Assembly (NCBI GenBank): GCA_964502215.1
Contig: CAZCUN010000005.1
Span: forward strand, 1 to 64,000
Source of the DNA: JAALLB01 sp964502215
GTDB lineage: Bacteria > Pseudomonadota > Alphaproteobacteria > Rhizobiales > Rhizobiaceae
Length of the DNA stretch: 64,000 nucleotides
Direction of reading: 5' to 3'
This document shows, in pieces, positions 51,931 to 60,822 of the stretch (position 1 is its first letter; every line of letters starts with the position of its first letter). Made by a program: the position numbers and the translations under genes. The notes under the pieces were generated by a model. The model was not told where the DNA came from and ran no database searches. It worked only from the letters and a program-made list of their open reading frames with translations.

Positions 51931-53448
51931 TTACTCTCCTCTTGGAAAGCGGTTTTGCTCTTCCAGAATATTAAGATCCATATGATTGCGCATGTAGCGT
52001 TCGGATGCTTTTTGTAGGGGTTGGAAATCCCACGGATAATAATTGCCGTTACGAAGCGCATCATAGACCACCCAGCGTGCAGCTTGGCTTGCGCGCACTT
52101 CCGCGTCGAATTTTTTCAAATTCCATTTTTCATCGGCCATTTTTGAAAGTTTTGCTAGAGCTTCTCCATGCGCTTTATTTTCGGCCAGATTAGTCAATTC
52201 GTGGGGGTCATTTTCCAGATCAAATAATTGCGGTGGATCTAAATCACACTTGGTGAATTTGTATTTGCCATCAATCAAACAAACCAATGGCGCGTAAGAA
52301 CCTTCTGCTGCATATTCGATTGGTACAGGTGTTGATCGGTTTTTACCATGAGAGATTGGGGTTATATCTTCACCATCTGTCCATGGCATGATGGCTGACA
52401 TGTCAACACCTGCTAGTGCGCAGAGTGTTGGGTTGATATCAAGGTTTGATACAGGCTCTTTAACAAGGCCTGCTTTCATTTGCGGTGCGCAAATCATCAA
52501 AGGAGTTCTGGCTGATCCTTCAAAGAAACTCATTTTAAACCACAAGCCTTTTTCGCCAATCATGTCGCCATGGTCTGAGCAGAAAATGATGATGGTGTCG
52601 TCTTCCATACGCCCCCCTTCAAGCGCTTCCATGACTTCGCCAATCTTATCGTCGATGTATGAGATATTTGCGAAATAGGCTTGGCGTGAACGTCTGATGT
52701 CTTCTGGCTTGATGTCAAAGTTTTTATAATCATTGGCCAAGAACAAGCGCTTTGAATGTTCATCTTGTTCTGCAAAGGGAAGGGCTGCAATCTCTGGTTC
52801 AAGATGAGTGCAGTCTTCATATAAGTCCCAATATTTTTTGCGCGCTACATACGGGTCATGTGGGTGGGTGAAGCTGACGGTTAAAGCCCAAGGACGATCA
52901 TCAATTCGGCGCGAGAGGTTTCTGATTTTCTGGCAGGCATTAAAAGCGACTTCATCATCATACTCTAACTGGTTAGTAATTTCTGCGACACCTGCACCAG
53001 TGACCGAACCTAAGTTATGGTACCACCACTCAATACGCTCGCCAGGTTTGCGGTAGTCGGGTGTCCAGCCAAAATCTGGCGGGTATACATCTGTTGTGAG
53101 GCGCTCTTCAAAGCCGTGCAATTGATCAGCCCCAACAAAATGCATTTTGCCTGATAAGCATGTGTAGTAACCTGCTGATCTTAAATGATGTGCATAGGTT
53201 GGGATGCTTGATGGGAACTCTGCTGCATTATCATAAACGCCTGTACGCGATGGCAATTGCCCGGACATAAATGAAGCACGCGCTGGGGCGCATAATGGGC
53301 TTGAAGTATAATTCTTAGGAAAGCGCGCAGACTTTGCTGCAAGCTTATCTAGGTTGGGTGTATGCAACCAATCAGCTGGGCCGTCCGGAAACAAAGTGCC
53401 ATTGAGTTGGTCAACCATGAAGATGAGAATGTTCGGTTTTTTCGACAT
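51931..53448 (-). CDS. betC: Choline-sulfatase
   Basis: Hydrolyses choline-O-sulfate to choline and sulfate, feeding glycine betaine synthesis. The sulfatase signature SSPLCAPARASFMSGQLPSR carries Cys53, the residue converted to formylglycine, and metal ligands lie in NILIFMVDQLN and FCSDHGDMIGE. The C-terminal segment VVYDALRNGNYYPWDFQPLQ is characteristic of choline sulfatases and separates it from other sulfatases. Length 505 is usual. betI, betA and betB are not in the window. Confidence 0.92.
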   Translation of the reverse strand: MSKKPNILIFMVDQLNGTLFPDGPADWLHTPNLDKLAAKSARFPKNYTSSPLCAPARASFMSGQLPSRTGVYDNAAEFPSSIPTYAHHLRSAGYYTCLSGKMHFVGADQLHGFEERLTTDVYPPDFGWTPDYRKPGERIEWWYHNLGSVTGAGVAEITNQLEYDDEVAFNACQKIRNLSRRIDDRPWALTVSFTHPHDPYVARKKYWDLYEDCTHLEPEIAALPFAEQDEHSKRLFLANDYKNFDIKPEDIRRSRQAYFANISYIDDKIGEVMEALEGGRMEDDTIIIFCSDHGDMIGEKGLWFKMSFFEGSARTPLMICAPQMKAGLVKEPVSNLDINPTLCALAGVDMSAIMPWTDGEDITPISHGKNRSTPVPIEYAAEGSYAPLVCLIDGKYKFTKCDLDPPQLFDLENDPHELTNLAENKAHGEALAKLSKMADEKWNLKKFDAEVRASQAARWVVYDALRNGNYYPWDFQPLQKASERYMRNHMDLNILEEQNRFPRGE

Positions 53449-53704
53449 GGTAATGTTTCCTTAAATTGCATTCTACCTGTCATATTTCATCTTCCTTAAA
53501 AATCCAATTTGTTTTGCGCCAGTTGGTGGCGCTTGGTGAAATTTTGTACCTTTTGTGACGCGTAGTCGTTTCTAAATTTTATTCATATTTTTTTAAAATT
53601 CTTTGTGATTGCGGTCAGTGAATATAATCCTGATTTCTTGCGTTACTGGAGTATCAATTCAAAAAAAATGATGAAAACTATCCTCCCAAGATAAAGACTC
53701 TGAA
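53449..53704. other. Intergenic region between betC and broken sodC
   Basis: AT-rich divergent promoter region. It holds a perfect 6-bp dyad GCGCCA-GTTGG-TGGCGC (53516-53532), which may be an operator or chance. No open frame. Confidence 0.4.
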
Positions 53705-54236
53705 ATGAAAAAAATTACACTAGCAATTGCAGCATTAACGCTGGTTTCTACGGCAGCGCTTACTAAACTATCAGCGCTTGCCAATGAAGGCGATAATGTA
53801 ATGGTTTCTATGATAGGCCAAGATGGCGCTGACATGGGCTATGTGACGTTAAATAAAGCACCTAATGGGGTAATCATTCAGGCTCGTTTGGAAAATGTTC
53901 CTGCGGGTTGATATGGTCTCCATATTCATGAAGTGGGCAGTTGTTCAGAAGCTTTTAAGGCTGCTAAAGCGCATTATAACCCTAAGCAAGCTTCACATGA
54001 TGGCACTCATAACGCAAAGCTTTATGGCGGTGATTTGCCGAATGTTTATGCAGCGGCTGATGGTTCGGTGCGTGCTGACATTATTGAGCAAGTTGTTACG
54101 TTTGAAGATGAGCCAACATCTCTATTTGATGGTGATGGCTCTAGCTTCATTGTACATGCAAAAGCAGATCCCTTACGGTGAACCTAGCGGTTCAGGTGGC
54201 CGTATTGCTTGTGGGGTAATCTCTACAGGCAAATAG
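53705..54236 (+). pseudogene. sodC: Cu/Zn superoxide dismutase, broken by stop and frameshift
   Basis: Periplasmic Cu/Zn SOD relic. ATG 53705 with a signal peptide (LAIAALTLVSTAALTKLSALA). After PAG the expected Trp codon is TGA (53909-53911), then the same frame continues as YGLHIHEVGSCSEAFKAAK, AHYNP, GDLPNVYAAADGSV and DGDGSSFIVHAKADP. An extra T at 54173/54174 shifts the frame; the +1 frame then gives YGEPSGSGGRIACGVISTGK and a stop at 54234-54236. Copper/zinc His residues and both disulfide Cys are present, so the decay looks recent. Sequencing error at both sites is the other explanation. Confidence 0.88.
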
Positions 54237-54244
54237 CCTGCTTT

Positions 54245-54290
54245 GGGGGTGGTGGGCGTGCGTAAAGCATGCTCGCTACCCCCATTTTGT
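54245..54290 (+). terminator. Terminator after sodC
   Basis: GGGGGT (54245-54250) pairs with ACCCCC (54278-54283), with an inner GCGTGC/GCATGC step, then ATTTTGTTTC. Imperfect T tract; it may serve the convergent aldolase gene too. Confidence 0.6.
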
Positions 54291-54292
54291 TT

Positions 54293-55060
54293 CTATAACT
54301 TATAATCAGGTTCATCGCGATCTAAAATCTCTTTTAAATCAGCAAAATGTCTTCCAGCCTGGTTGTCGTACTCTTCAATTTCACGAGCAGTTTTTTCTGC
54401 AACTTCTTCTGATAGAACACGAAGAGGCTGTCCAGTCCAAAGAGCTTTGATGTAGGTTTCAGCCGCGCGTTCGAAATAATATAATCTATTAAATGCTTCC
54501 CCAACATTATCACCAATGATCATCACGCCATGATTGCCCATAACCATGGCTTGAATTTTAGGGTCTGCAAAAAGTTGTGCGCAGCGTTCGCCTTCCTCTT
54601 CAAAGGCTAGGCCACCATAGTTTTCATCGACAACATGGCGGTTATGAAAAACTGCGCAATTTTGGTCTATGGGTTTGATGATTGAATCTTGCAAGCTTGC
54701 GAGTACTGTTGCGTGAATTGAATGCACATGCAGAACGCATCTTGCGTGTTTGCAATGACGATGCACAGCACCATGTAACCCCCATGCGGTTTCGTCCGGT
54801 GCATCGGGTCTGTCCATGGTTGTTGGATCATTGGCATCCAGCATCAAAATATCAGAGGCTTTGATAAGCGAAAAATGACGCTGGTTCGGGTTGATAAGAA
54901 ATTGCGTTCCATCATCATTGACGGAAAGCGAGAAGTGATTTGCAACCGCTTCATGCATGTTCAAACGGGCTGTCCAGCGAAATGCCGCCGCTAAATCAAC
55001 GCGCTCCTCGTAGTATGGCATATTCGATAGGTTGTCTTTGTGTATTGGTTCAACCGACAT
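54293..55060 (-). CDS. Class II aldolase/adducin family protein
   Basis: Zinc-dependent aldolase-fold protein of 255 residues. Metal-binding His residues are visible in VLHVHSIHATVLASL and in MVMGNHGVMIIG; NHFSLSVND is the substrate-loop pattern (usually NHxSxR). It lacks obvious features of L-fuculose-phosphate aldolase, and the family includes many unassigned members, so the substrate is unknown. GGGAG lies upstream of the ATG. Confidence 0.82.
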   Translation of the reverse strand: MSVEPIHKDNLSNMPYYEERVDLAAAFRWTARLNMHEAVANHFSLSVNDDGTQFLINPNQRHFSLIKASDILMLDANDPTTMDRPDAPDETAWGLHGAVHRHCKHARCVLHVHSIHATVLASLQDSIIKPIDQNCAVFHNRHVVDENYGGLAFEEEGERCAQLFADPKIQAMVMGNHGVMIIGDNVGEAFNRLYYFERAAETYIKALWTGQPLRVLSEEVAEKTAREIEEYDNQAGRHFADLKEILDRDEPDYKL

Positions 55061-55211
55061 GTTATTTCTCCCAAATCAATTTTCTAATATAAAGGTCTCA
55101 TGGATTATATTTTTCAGCAATAGGAAAAATATGCACAAAATCTGCATAGCTAGGCCTAACCCTCGCCATTTAGTTACTTAATATTTGCGATGATTGAGGT
55201 ATACAGTAGGC

Positions 55212-55964
55212 ATGAAAATGGTTCGAAAATTTATTCAACGTTCGGTTGTTTTTCTCTTTTTATTATTTATCTTGCCCGCGCTTGTATCTCAGGCAGTTTG
55301 GCAACTTAAAGGTAATCATGCGCGTAGTTGGAATACTGCTGACTGGTCTAGCGCCGGAATATTTCCATCTGTAACAAGTGACATGGATGCTGTTGTATAT
55401 GTAATGGCTGCTAAAACAGGTCGTTGGAAAGGGGGATTTGCAGTTCATACTTGGATTGTTACAAAAAAACGTGGGGGTGAGCAATATAACCGTTATGAAG
55501 TTGTCGGTTGGGGGAGGCCAATTAGGGTCAACGCCTATGCGCCTGACGCGCGTTGGTATTCAAATGAGCCTGAAATTATAAAAACAATACGGGGTGAAGA
55601 AGCTTCTCTAATCATACCTAAGATTGAAGCTGCTGTTGTAAATTATCCCTATGGGCAGCATGGCGATTATACGCTTTGGCCTGGGCCTAATTCTAATTCT
55701 TTTGTCGCGCATGTTTTAAATGCAGTTCCTGAAATTGGAATTGCGCCACCTGCCAATGCTGTTGGCCGTGACTTTCTTTCTAATGGCCAATTTATTAATA
55801 TTGATCCTGATTGGATGAATATTCAAATGACTTATAAGGGCTATTTTGGATTTGCTATAGGTAAGCGTAGCGGTTTCGAATTGCACTTTATTGGGTTAAC
55901 CGCAGGATTTGATGTTTTAAATCCAGCTATAAAACTGCCTGGATTTGGGCGGATTAGTTTTTAA
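55212..55964 (+). CDS. DUF3750 family exported protein
   Basis: 250 residues: N-terminal hydrophobic anchor or signal (VVFLFLLFILPALVSQA), then a DUF3750 domain with HTWIVTKKRGGEQYNRYEVVG, APDARWYSNEPEI and WPGPNSNSFVAHVLNAVPEIG. These Trp/Pro/Asn motifs define the family, whose function is unknown (often annotated as possibly outer-membrane associated). ATG 55212 is used; a TTG at 55194 and ATG 55218 are alternatives. Confidence 0.78.
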   Translation: MKMVRKFIQRSVVFLFLLFILPALVSQAVWQLKGNHARSWNTADWSSAGIFPSVTSDMDAVVYVMAAKTGRWKGGFAVHTWIVTKKRGGEQYNRYEVVGWGRPIRVNAYAPDARWYSNEPEIIKTIRGEEASLIIPKIEAAVVNYPYGQHGDYTLWPGPNSNSFVAHVLNAVPEIGIAPPANAVGRDFLSNGQFINIDPDWMNIQMTYKGYFGFAIGKRSGFELHFIGLTAGFDVLNPAIKLPGFGRISF

Positions 55965-56148
55965 TATTCTTATTATTTTATACAAGCCAGTTAGCTTCAA
56001 AAATAAAATGTAAGGTTTTGTAAACTACAATTTTGGTTAGTTCTATATCCAATCGGTTCTAAGCCCGAAGTTAATATTTTCTTAGTATGCAGTGGTATAT
56101 TGCTTGAAATTAGAATTAATATGATTAATTATTGGGTTTAATAATATT

Positions 56149-57735
56149 ATGCTGAAGTTTAACTATAGAAAAAATATTGAGTTACTCAGTATTGCTGGTA
56201 TTATGGCATTCTTCTTTTGGATGGATAGAAGTTTTGGTGTTCTTAACTGGATAACGAATGAATTAATAACGAGATTTCCTGGGCTACAACAATACACCAT
56301 GAACTTTGCAGGTGTTGGTTTTGTCGGCCTTGCTGCTTTTAGTATCATGCAGCGTATCAAAGGGCGTGAAGAAGAGCGCGCACGTAAAACACTTGAAAAT
56401 TTCTTACAGCAGCAAGATTTTATCGATAAAAATACCGGCCTTTCAAACAGGTTGGGCTTCAAATTAATGTTGGGTGAATTACGCAATAGTGAAACGAATA
56501 CTAATAAAGCAATCATTGCTTTTGAGATACGCAATCTTATTTCTATTGCAAGTATCCATGGTGCAGAAACGGCTTCAGAAATTGAAAGTCTTTATAGCGA
56601 ACAAATAAACCGCCTTACACGAGACAAGGATTTTGCTGCGCGTGCAGACAATGGTCGTTTCTATTTATTAATCAATGCAAGATCTGAAGAAGAAAACAAC
56701 GAACGCCTTAAATATGTCATTGATGAAATCAAATTATTTGCCAAGGATGGTATTAATATCAACAAATTAATGATGAGTATCAATCTTAACATGGGTGTTT
56801 TGAACCTTTCTGCGAATAACAAAACTGCGCAAACATGGGACGAAGAAAATATCGTCCAGCGCTTAGATTATATGCTTTACATGTCTAGAGATAAAAGCCA
56901 TGAGCTTATTGAGACATATGACGCAAAAATGGAAGCTTCTTTAAAGCATCGCGCTCTGGTTGAAAGAGAACTGCTTGATGCTTTGAAAGCAGGGCAAATT
57001 GTTCCTTATTTCCAGCCGTTTATTGATATGAAAACAAATCGTATTGAAGGCCTTGAGATTCTTGCAAGATGGGAACACCCAACAAAAGGATTTATTTCGC
57101 CAGAGTTATTCGTTCATATTGCAGAAGAAGTAGGGGCTTCACTTGAGTTTACAACTACGATGCTCAGGTTTGCTTGTGAGGCTGCCTCAAACTGGCCATC
57201 AGACTTAAAGCTTGCGTTTAATATTTCCCCTAATGAGCTTCGCACGGATACAACTATGGATGTGCTGTTTAATATCTTAAATGAAACGGGTATTTCTTCT
57301 GACCGTATTGAAATTGAAATAACAGAAAATGCCTTTATTGAAGAGGTTGGGGAAATTACCGAAGCTGTTGCTAGGTTGAAAAAGCATGGTATACAAATTT
57401 CGATTGATGATTTTGGTACTGGTTTCTCAAATCTTTCACATTTAAAAATGTTGCCTTTTGATAAGATTAAGATTGATCAATCTTTCATTCGTGACATGGC
57501 TTCAAATTCTGAGAGTGAAGCGATTGTGAAGAACATAATTGCACTTGGAAAAAGCTTAGGATTGCCTACTGTTGCCGAAGGCGTTGAGCTTTGTGGTAAT
57601 AGAGAAACATTGCATGATTTGGGCTGTTCTATTGGGCAAGGTTATCTGTATGCAAAAGCGTTAAAAGCAGAAGACGTTATGCCATTTATTAATAGTTTTC
57701 ACTCTGAAATTATTTGCTTAGATCAGGTCGCTTAA
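56149..57735 (+). CDS. c-di-GMP phosphodiesterase (EAL) with degenerate GGDEF domain
   Basis: 528 residues. Two N-terminal membrane helices (about 13-30 and 47-65), then a GGDEF-like domain (about 90-235: TGLSNRLGFK) whose active loop reads RADNGRFYLL instead of GGDEF, so it cannot make c-di-GMP. The C-terminal EAL domain (about 270-515) has EILARWEHP (EIL in place of EAL), NISPNELR, ITENAF, DDFGTGFSNL, KIDQSFIRDM and AEGVE, i.e. all catalytic acidic residues. It should therefore be an active phosphodiesterase. No obvious partner is adjacent. Origin of the signal unknown. Confidence 0.88.
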   Translation: MLKFNYRKNIELLSIAGIMAFFFWMDRSFGVLNWITNELITRFPGLQQYTMNFAGVGFVGLAAFSIMQRIKGREEERARKTLENFLQQQDFIDKNTGLSNRLGFKLMLGELRNSETNTNKAIIAFEIRNLISIASIHGAETASEIESLYSEQINRLTRDKDFAARADNGRFYLLINARSEEENNERLKYVIDEIKLFAKDGININKLMMSINLNMGVLNLSANNKTAQTWDEENIVQRLDYMLYMSRDKSHELIETYDAKMEASLKHRALVERELLDALKAGQIVPYFQPFIDMKTNRIEGLEILARWEHPTKGFISPELFVHIAEEVGASLEFTTTMLRFACEAASNWPSDLKLAFNISPNELRTDTTMDVLFNILNETGISSDRIEIEITENAFIEEVGEITEAVARLKKHGIQISIDDFGTGFSNLSHLKMLPFDKIKIDQSFIRDMASNSESEAIVKNIIALGKSLGLPTVAEGVELCGNRETLHDLGCSIGQGYLYAKALKAEDVMPFINSFHSEIICLDQVA

Positions 57736-57752
57736 TTTAAACAAGCCTTTCA

Positions 57753-58934
57753 TCAATGATCGGCTAAAATCTGACTAGCAGCGGATAATGCGCCTTCTTT
57801 ATGCGGGATGTTGAGTGCTTTCATTGCTGTTTCGATTGTGGCTAATGTGCCCAAGACCATTGGTGGATTTAAGTGCCCCATGTGGCCTATGCGTAAATAA
57901 GAATCTTCTTCGCCTACTTCAAAACCTAATGGAATGCCCAGTGTTAGTCCTGCGTTTTCCTCACACCAAGTTCTTATTCGTGTAGCATCACCAGCAGCTT
58001 CTGTTTTAATGGTTGTAACGGCAGTTGAGCGTTTATGTTCATCTTTAATATTTAGCTCGGTTGTTTCCCAATGTTGTACAGCTGCCCATATTGATTGTGC
58101 TAATGTTTTGTGGCGTTTCCAGCAGGCTTCTATGCCTTCCTCATGCACAATAATGTCGAGCGCTTCTCTTAGCCCATAAAGATGTTGTGTCGGTGCTGTC
58201 CCATCAAATTGTCTATAAAAAATATCTGATTGTGTGCGTAAAACCCAGTCCCAATATTCACCAGGTCTTGTGCGCTTTCTAGCTTCATTTGCTTTGTCAT
58301 TGAAATATACGAAGGCAATGCCTGCAGGGGTCATCAAACCCTTTTGGCAACCAGCAATCGTAACGTCTACGCCCCATTTATCCATGTGGTATTCATCACA
58401 GCCTAAAGATGCGATGCAATCAACCATATAAAGTGCGTCATGGGTTGCTTCATCGATTGCTTTTCTTAGTGATGCGATATCATTTTTTACCGATGAAGCT
58501 GTGTCTGTTTGGACTGCAAGAACTGCTTTAATTTCACCCTTGGTATCCTTTTTTAATACCTCTGTTAATTGTTCGGGCGCTATGTCTCGTTGCATACCCA
58601 ATTCAATGATTTGCGTTTCAATGCCATGACTTCGCGCCATCTCACCCCAAGACAAAGGAAAACGTCCTGTGCCTATGATAAGGACTTTGTCGCCTTCATT
58701 CAGCGTGTTTTTTAGTGCCGCTTCCCATGCGCCGTGGCCGTTTGCGATATAAATTGCAAGTTGATGTTTGGTTTGAGCAATAGTTCGAAGATCAGGGTAT
58801 AGTGTATCGACCATATCAACGAGGGGGCCATAATAGATATTGGGCGAAGGCTTGTGCGTTGCTGCTAATACTCGATCAGGAATGATTGAAGGGCCCGGAA
58901 TTGATAGTTGTGGACGTCCGAAATTTAGTGACAT
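57753..58934 (-). CDS. Class V aminotransferase (alanine/serine-glyoxylate type)
   Basis: PLP enzyme of 393 residues. The PLP lysine is K198 in AGCQKGLMTPAG; NGHGAWEAAL, VQTDTASSV and VDCIASLGCDEYHMD are the family pattern of serine-glyoxylate/alanine-glyoxylate aminotransferases. The conserved GGY-type motif at the C-terminus reads YLRIGHMGHLNP. It could deaminate serine or another amino acid with glyoxylate as acceptor; glyoxylate is also made by the aceA gene in the window, but that link is only suggestive. Confidence 0.85.
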   Translation of the reverse strand: MSLNFGRPQLSIPGPSIIPDRVLAATHKPSPNIYYGPLVDMVDTLYPDLRTIAQTKHQLAIYIANGHGAWEAALKNTLNEGDKVLIIGTGRFPLSWGEMARSHGIETQIIELGMQRDIAPEQLTEVLKKDTKGEIKAVLAVQTDTASSVKNDIASLRKAIDEATHDALYMVDCIASLGCDEYHMDKWGVDVTIAGCQKGLMTPAGIAFVYFNDKANEARKRTRPGEYWDWVLRTQSDIFYRQFDGTAPTQHLYGLREALDIIVHEEGIEACWKRHKTLAQSIWAAVQHWETTELNIKDEHKRSTAVTTIKTEAAGDATRIRTWCEENAGLTLGIPLGFEVGEEDSYLRIGHMGHLNPPMVLGTLATIETAMKALNIPHKEGALSAASQILADH

Positions 58935-59031
58935 GTGTTTTTTAGCCTAAATATTTTTAGAATCTTTAATTTGCAAATAGATTAAAGCATTACACTTGCA
59001 ATGGCTCTTTATGAAAATCAATTTATATTGC

Positions 59032-60675
59032 TTATCCGTGATGCTCTTCTTCGCTTGCTGCAACTAATGCTTTGTTGAAATGCGATAAAGCTCTCACCTG
59101 AGTTGCATGTCCGAGGATGATGTTCTCGCAGTTTGTGTCAATAACAGGCATATCTGGCAAGCCACAATCATCAAACATGCGCAAAGCATATTCCAGGCTA
59201 TCAGATTCTTGTAAAAAGACAGGGTCTTCATCATCTTGTGGTGTTAGATAAGCTGGCTCTGAATCTGCTTCTACTAAGGTCATGAAGTCTTTTACTTTGT
59301 TGGAGCGCATTACGTATTTATGAGGACCGTCGCGGAAGAATAAACCGCGCATTTCTAATTGCCACTCAAAAAGAGAATGTCCGTGAATAGCTTGATTAAT
59401 ACCGGTTGCAATTGATACGGCTAATAGAAGCGCTATTGAAAGCGTGTACCCACCCGTTAATTCGAAGACGATCATGGTTGTTGAAAAAGGCGCTCCTATA
59501 ACCGCAGCAGCGACAGCGCCCATGCCAAGCAATGCATAAAGACCTTGGCTCGAAGCAAGTTCAGGAAAGACATTTGAAGCAATAAGCCCAAAAGCACCGC
59601 CAGCCATTGCACCTAGATAAAGAGCAGGGGAAAAGACGCCGCCGCCAAACCGTGATGCTATGGTAATTGATGTTGCCGCAGTTTTTGCAACTAACAGAGC
59701 CAATAAGAGCTCTAAACCCAATTGGTTTTTCAAGGCCATATCAGTTGCTTCATAGCCAACACCAAGTATTTCAGGGTAAAAAATTGCAATTAGTCCAATT
59801 AAAAAGCCACCTATAACAGGGCGCCAAAAAAGAGGTATTTCTATATTTCTAGCAACATGATCTGTGCCCACTAATGCAAATTGGAATATAACGGATACGA
59901 GCGCGCAGACTAAACCAAGTATCGCAAAGGCAGGAAATTCCCAATAAGAACTTATTTGATATGCGGGAATTTCAAAAGCAGCGACATCGCCAAACCAAAG
60001 TCTGGAAAATATTGTTCCGCTAACTGCTGAGATAACGATTGGAACAAAAGATCGTCTTGAATAATGTCCAAGAATAATTTCATGGGCAAATAACACCCCT
60101 GCAATGGGAGCGTTAAAAGATGCGGAGACGGCTGCCGCTGCGCTGCTTGCCAGTATCGTATTTTTTGAGTCGTGCGGAACTTTCATTAAATTTGAAAACC
60201 AAGTTGCAAGACCTGCCGCCAAATGAACCATAGGCCCTTCACGACCTGCACTCGCACCCGCTCCAAGAGAAACTGCGGTTGCTCCTGCCGAGATTAAAGC
60301 AGACTTTATTTCTATGTCGCGACCATCAATTGCACGCGCTTCCATTACGTCTGGTATGCCGCCAGTACGTTTTAAAGGTAGGAAATTGGTTATAATCCAG
60401 CCAACAACTGCACCGCCAAAAGCTGGTACTAAAAGTAATATATACCAAGGGGTGTTTTTAGTTGCAGATACGATATTCTCAGTACGATCAAAAAGCCAAC
60501 TCCATTGTACTAGGCCTATTAATTCACGAAATAAAATAGCTGCAACGGATACAATACAGCCGATTATAAAGGCTGCAAGCCATACAGAAAGTTGTCTATC
60601 AGTATTGAAGCTTGATAGGTTCGGCTCAATCCATGCATAGGTTAGTGAAGGTAGTTTTTTTAAAATTTCTAGCAT
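59032..60675 (-). CDS. ClC-family chloride channel/antiporter with CBS domain
   Basis: 547 residues with the ClC fold (about 12 hydrophobic segments) and one or two CBS-like motifs at the C-terminus (SLEYALRMFDDCGLPDMPV). The gating motif GREGP (residues 144-148, Glu146 = E. coli Glu148) is present, but the selectivity motif GSGIP is TGGIP, and at the inner proton-glutamate position (E. coli Glu203, LFIIEEMRP) the sequence is LFAHEIILG, so Glu203 appears to be Ile. That argues for an anion channel or an atypical exchanger rather than a classical chloride/proton antiporter. Confidence 0.85.
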   Translation of the reverse strand: MLEILKKLPSLTYAWIEPNLSSFNTDRQLSVWLAAFIIGCIVSVAAILFRELIGLVQWSWLFDRTENIVSATKNTPWYILLLVPAFGGAVVGWIITNFLPLKRTGGIPDVMEARAIDGRDIEIKSALISAGATAVSLGAGASAGREGPMVHLAAGLATWFSNLMKVPHDSKNTILASSAAAAVSASFNAPIAGVLFAHEIILGHYSRRSFVPIVISAVSGTIFSRLWFGDVAAFEIPAYQISSYWEFPAFAILGLVCALVSVIFQFALVGTDHVARNIEIPLFWRPVIGGFLIGLIAIFYPEILGVGYEATDMALKNQLGLELLLALLVAKTAATSITIASRFGGGVFSPALYLGAMAGGAFGLIASNVFPELASSQGLYALLGMGAVAAAVIGAPFSTTMIVFELTGGYTLSIALLLAVSIATGINQAIHGHSLFEWQLEMRGLFFRDGPHKYVMRSNKVKDFMTLVEADSEPAYLTPQDDEDPVFLQESDSLEYALRMFDDCGLPDMPVIDTNCENIILGHATQVRALSHFNKALVAASEEEHHG

Positions 60676-60822
60676 TTTCTGCGATACGGTTGTTTTTTTT
60701 TTAGCTTTTCATAAGCGTCGAGTCGAAGCAAGAGGGATACTTTTCTTTGAATAATGTTTGCAAGTCTTCCCAGGGTTCTTTAGTTGTTAGTTAGTATATT
60801 TGCCAATGCGGGAGGAGAAGCC

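Noticed and set aside
53909..53911. TGA in sodC read as Trp or selenocysteine
   Set aside because: Other genes here use TGG for Trp, no Sec machinery or downstream hairpin is seen, and a second lesion (extra T at 54173/54174) also breaks the frame.
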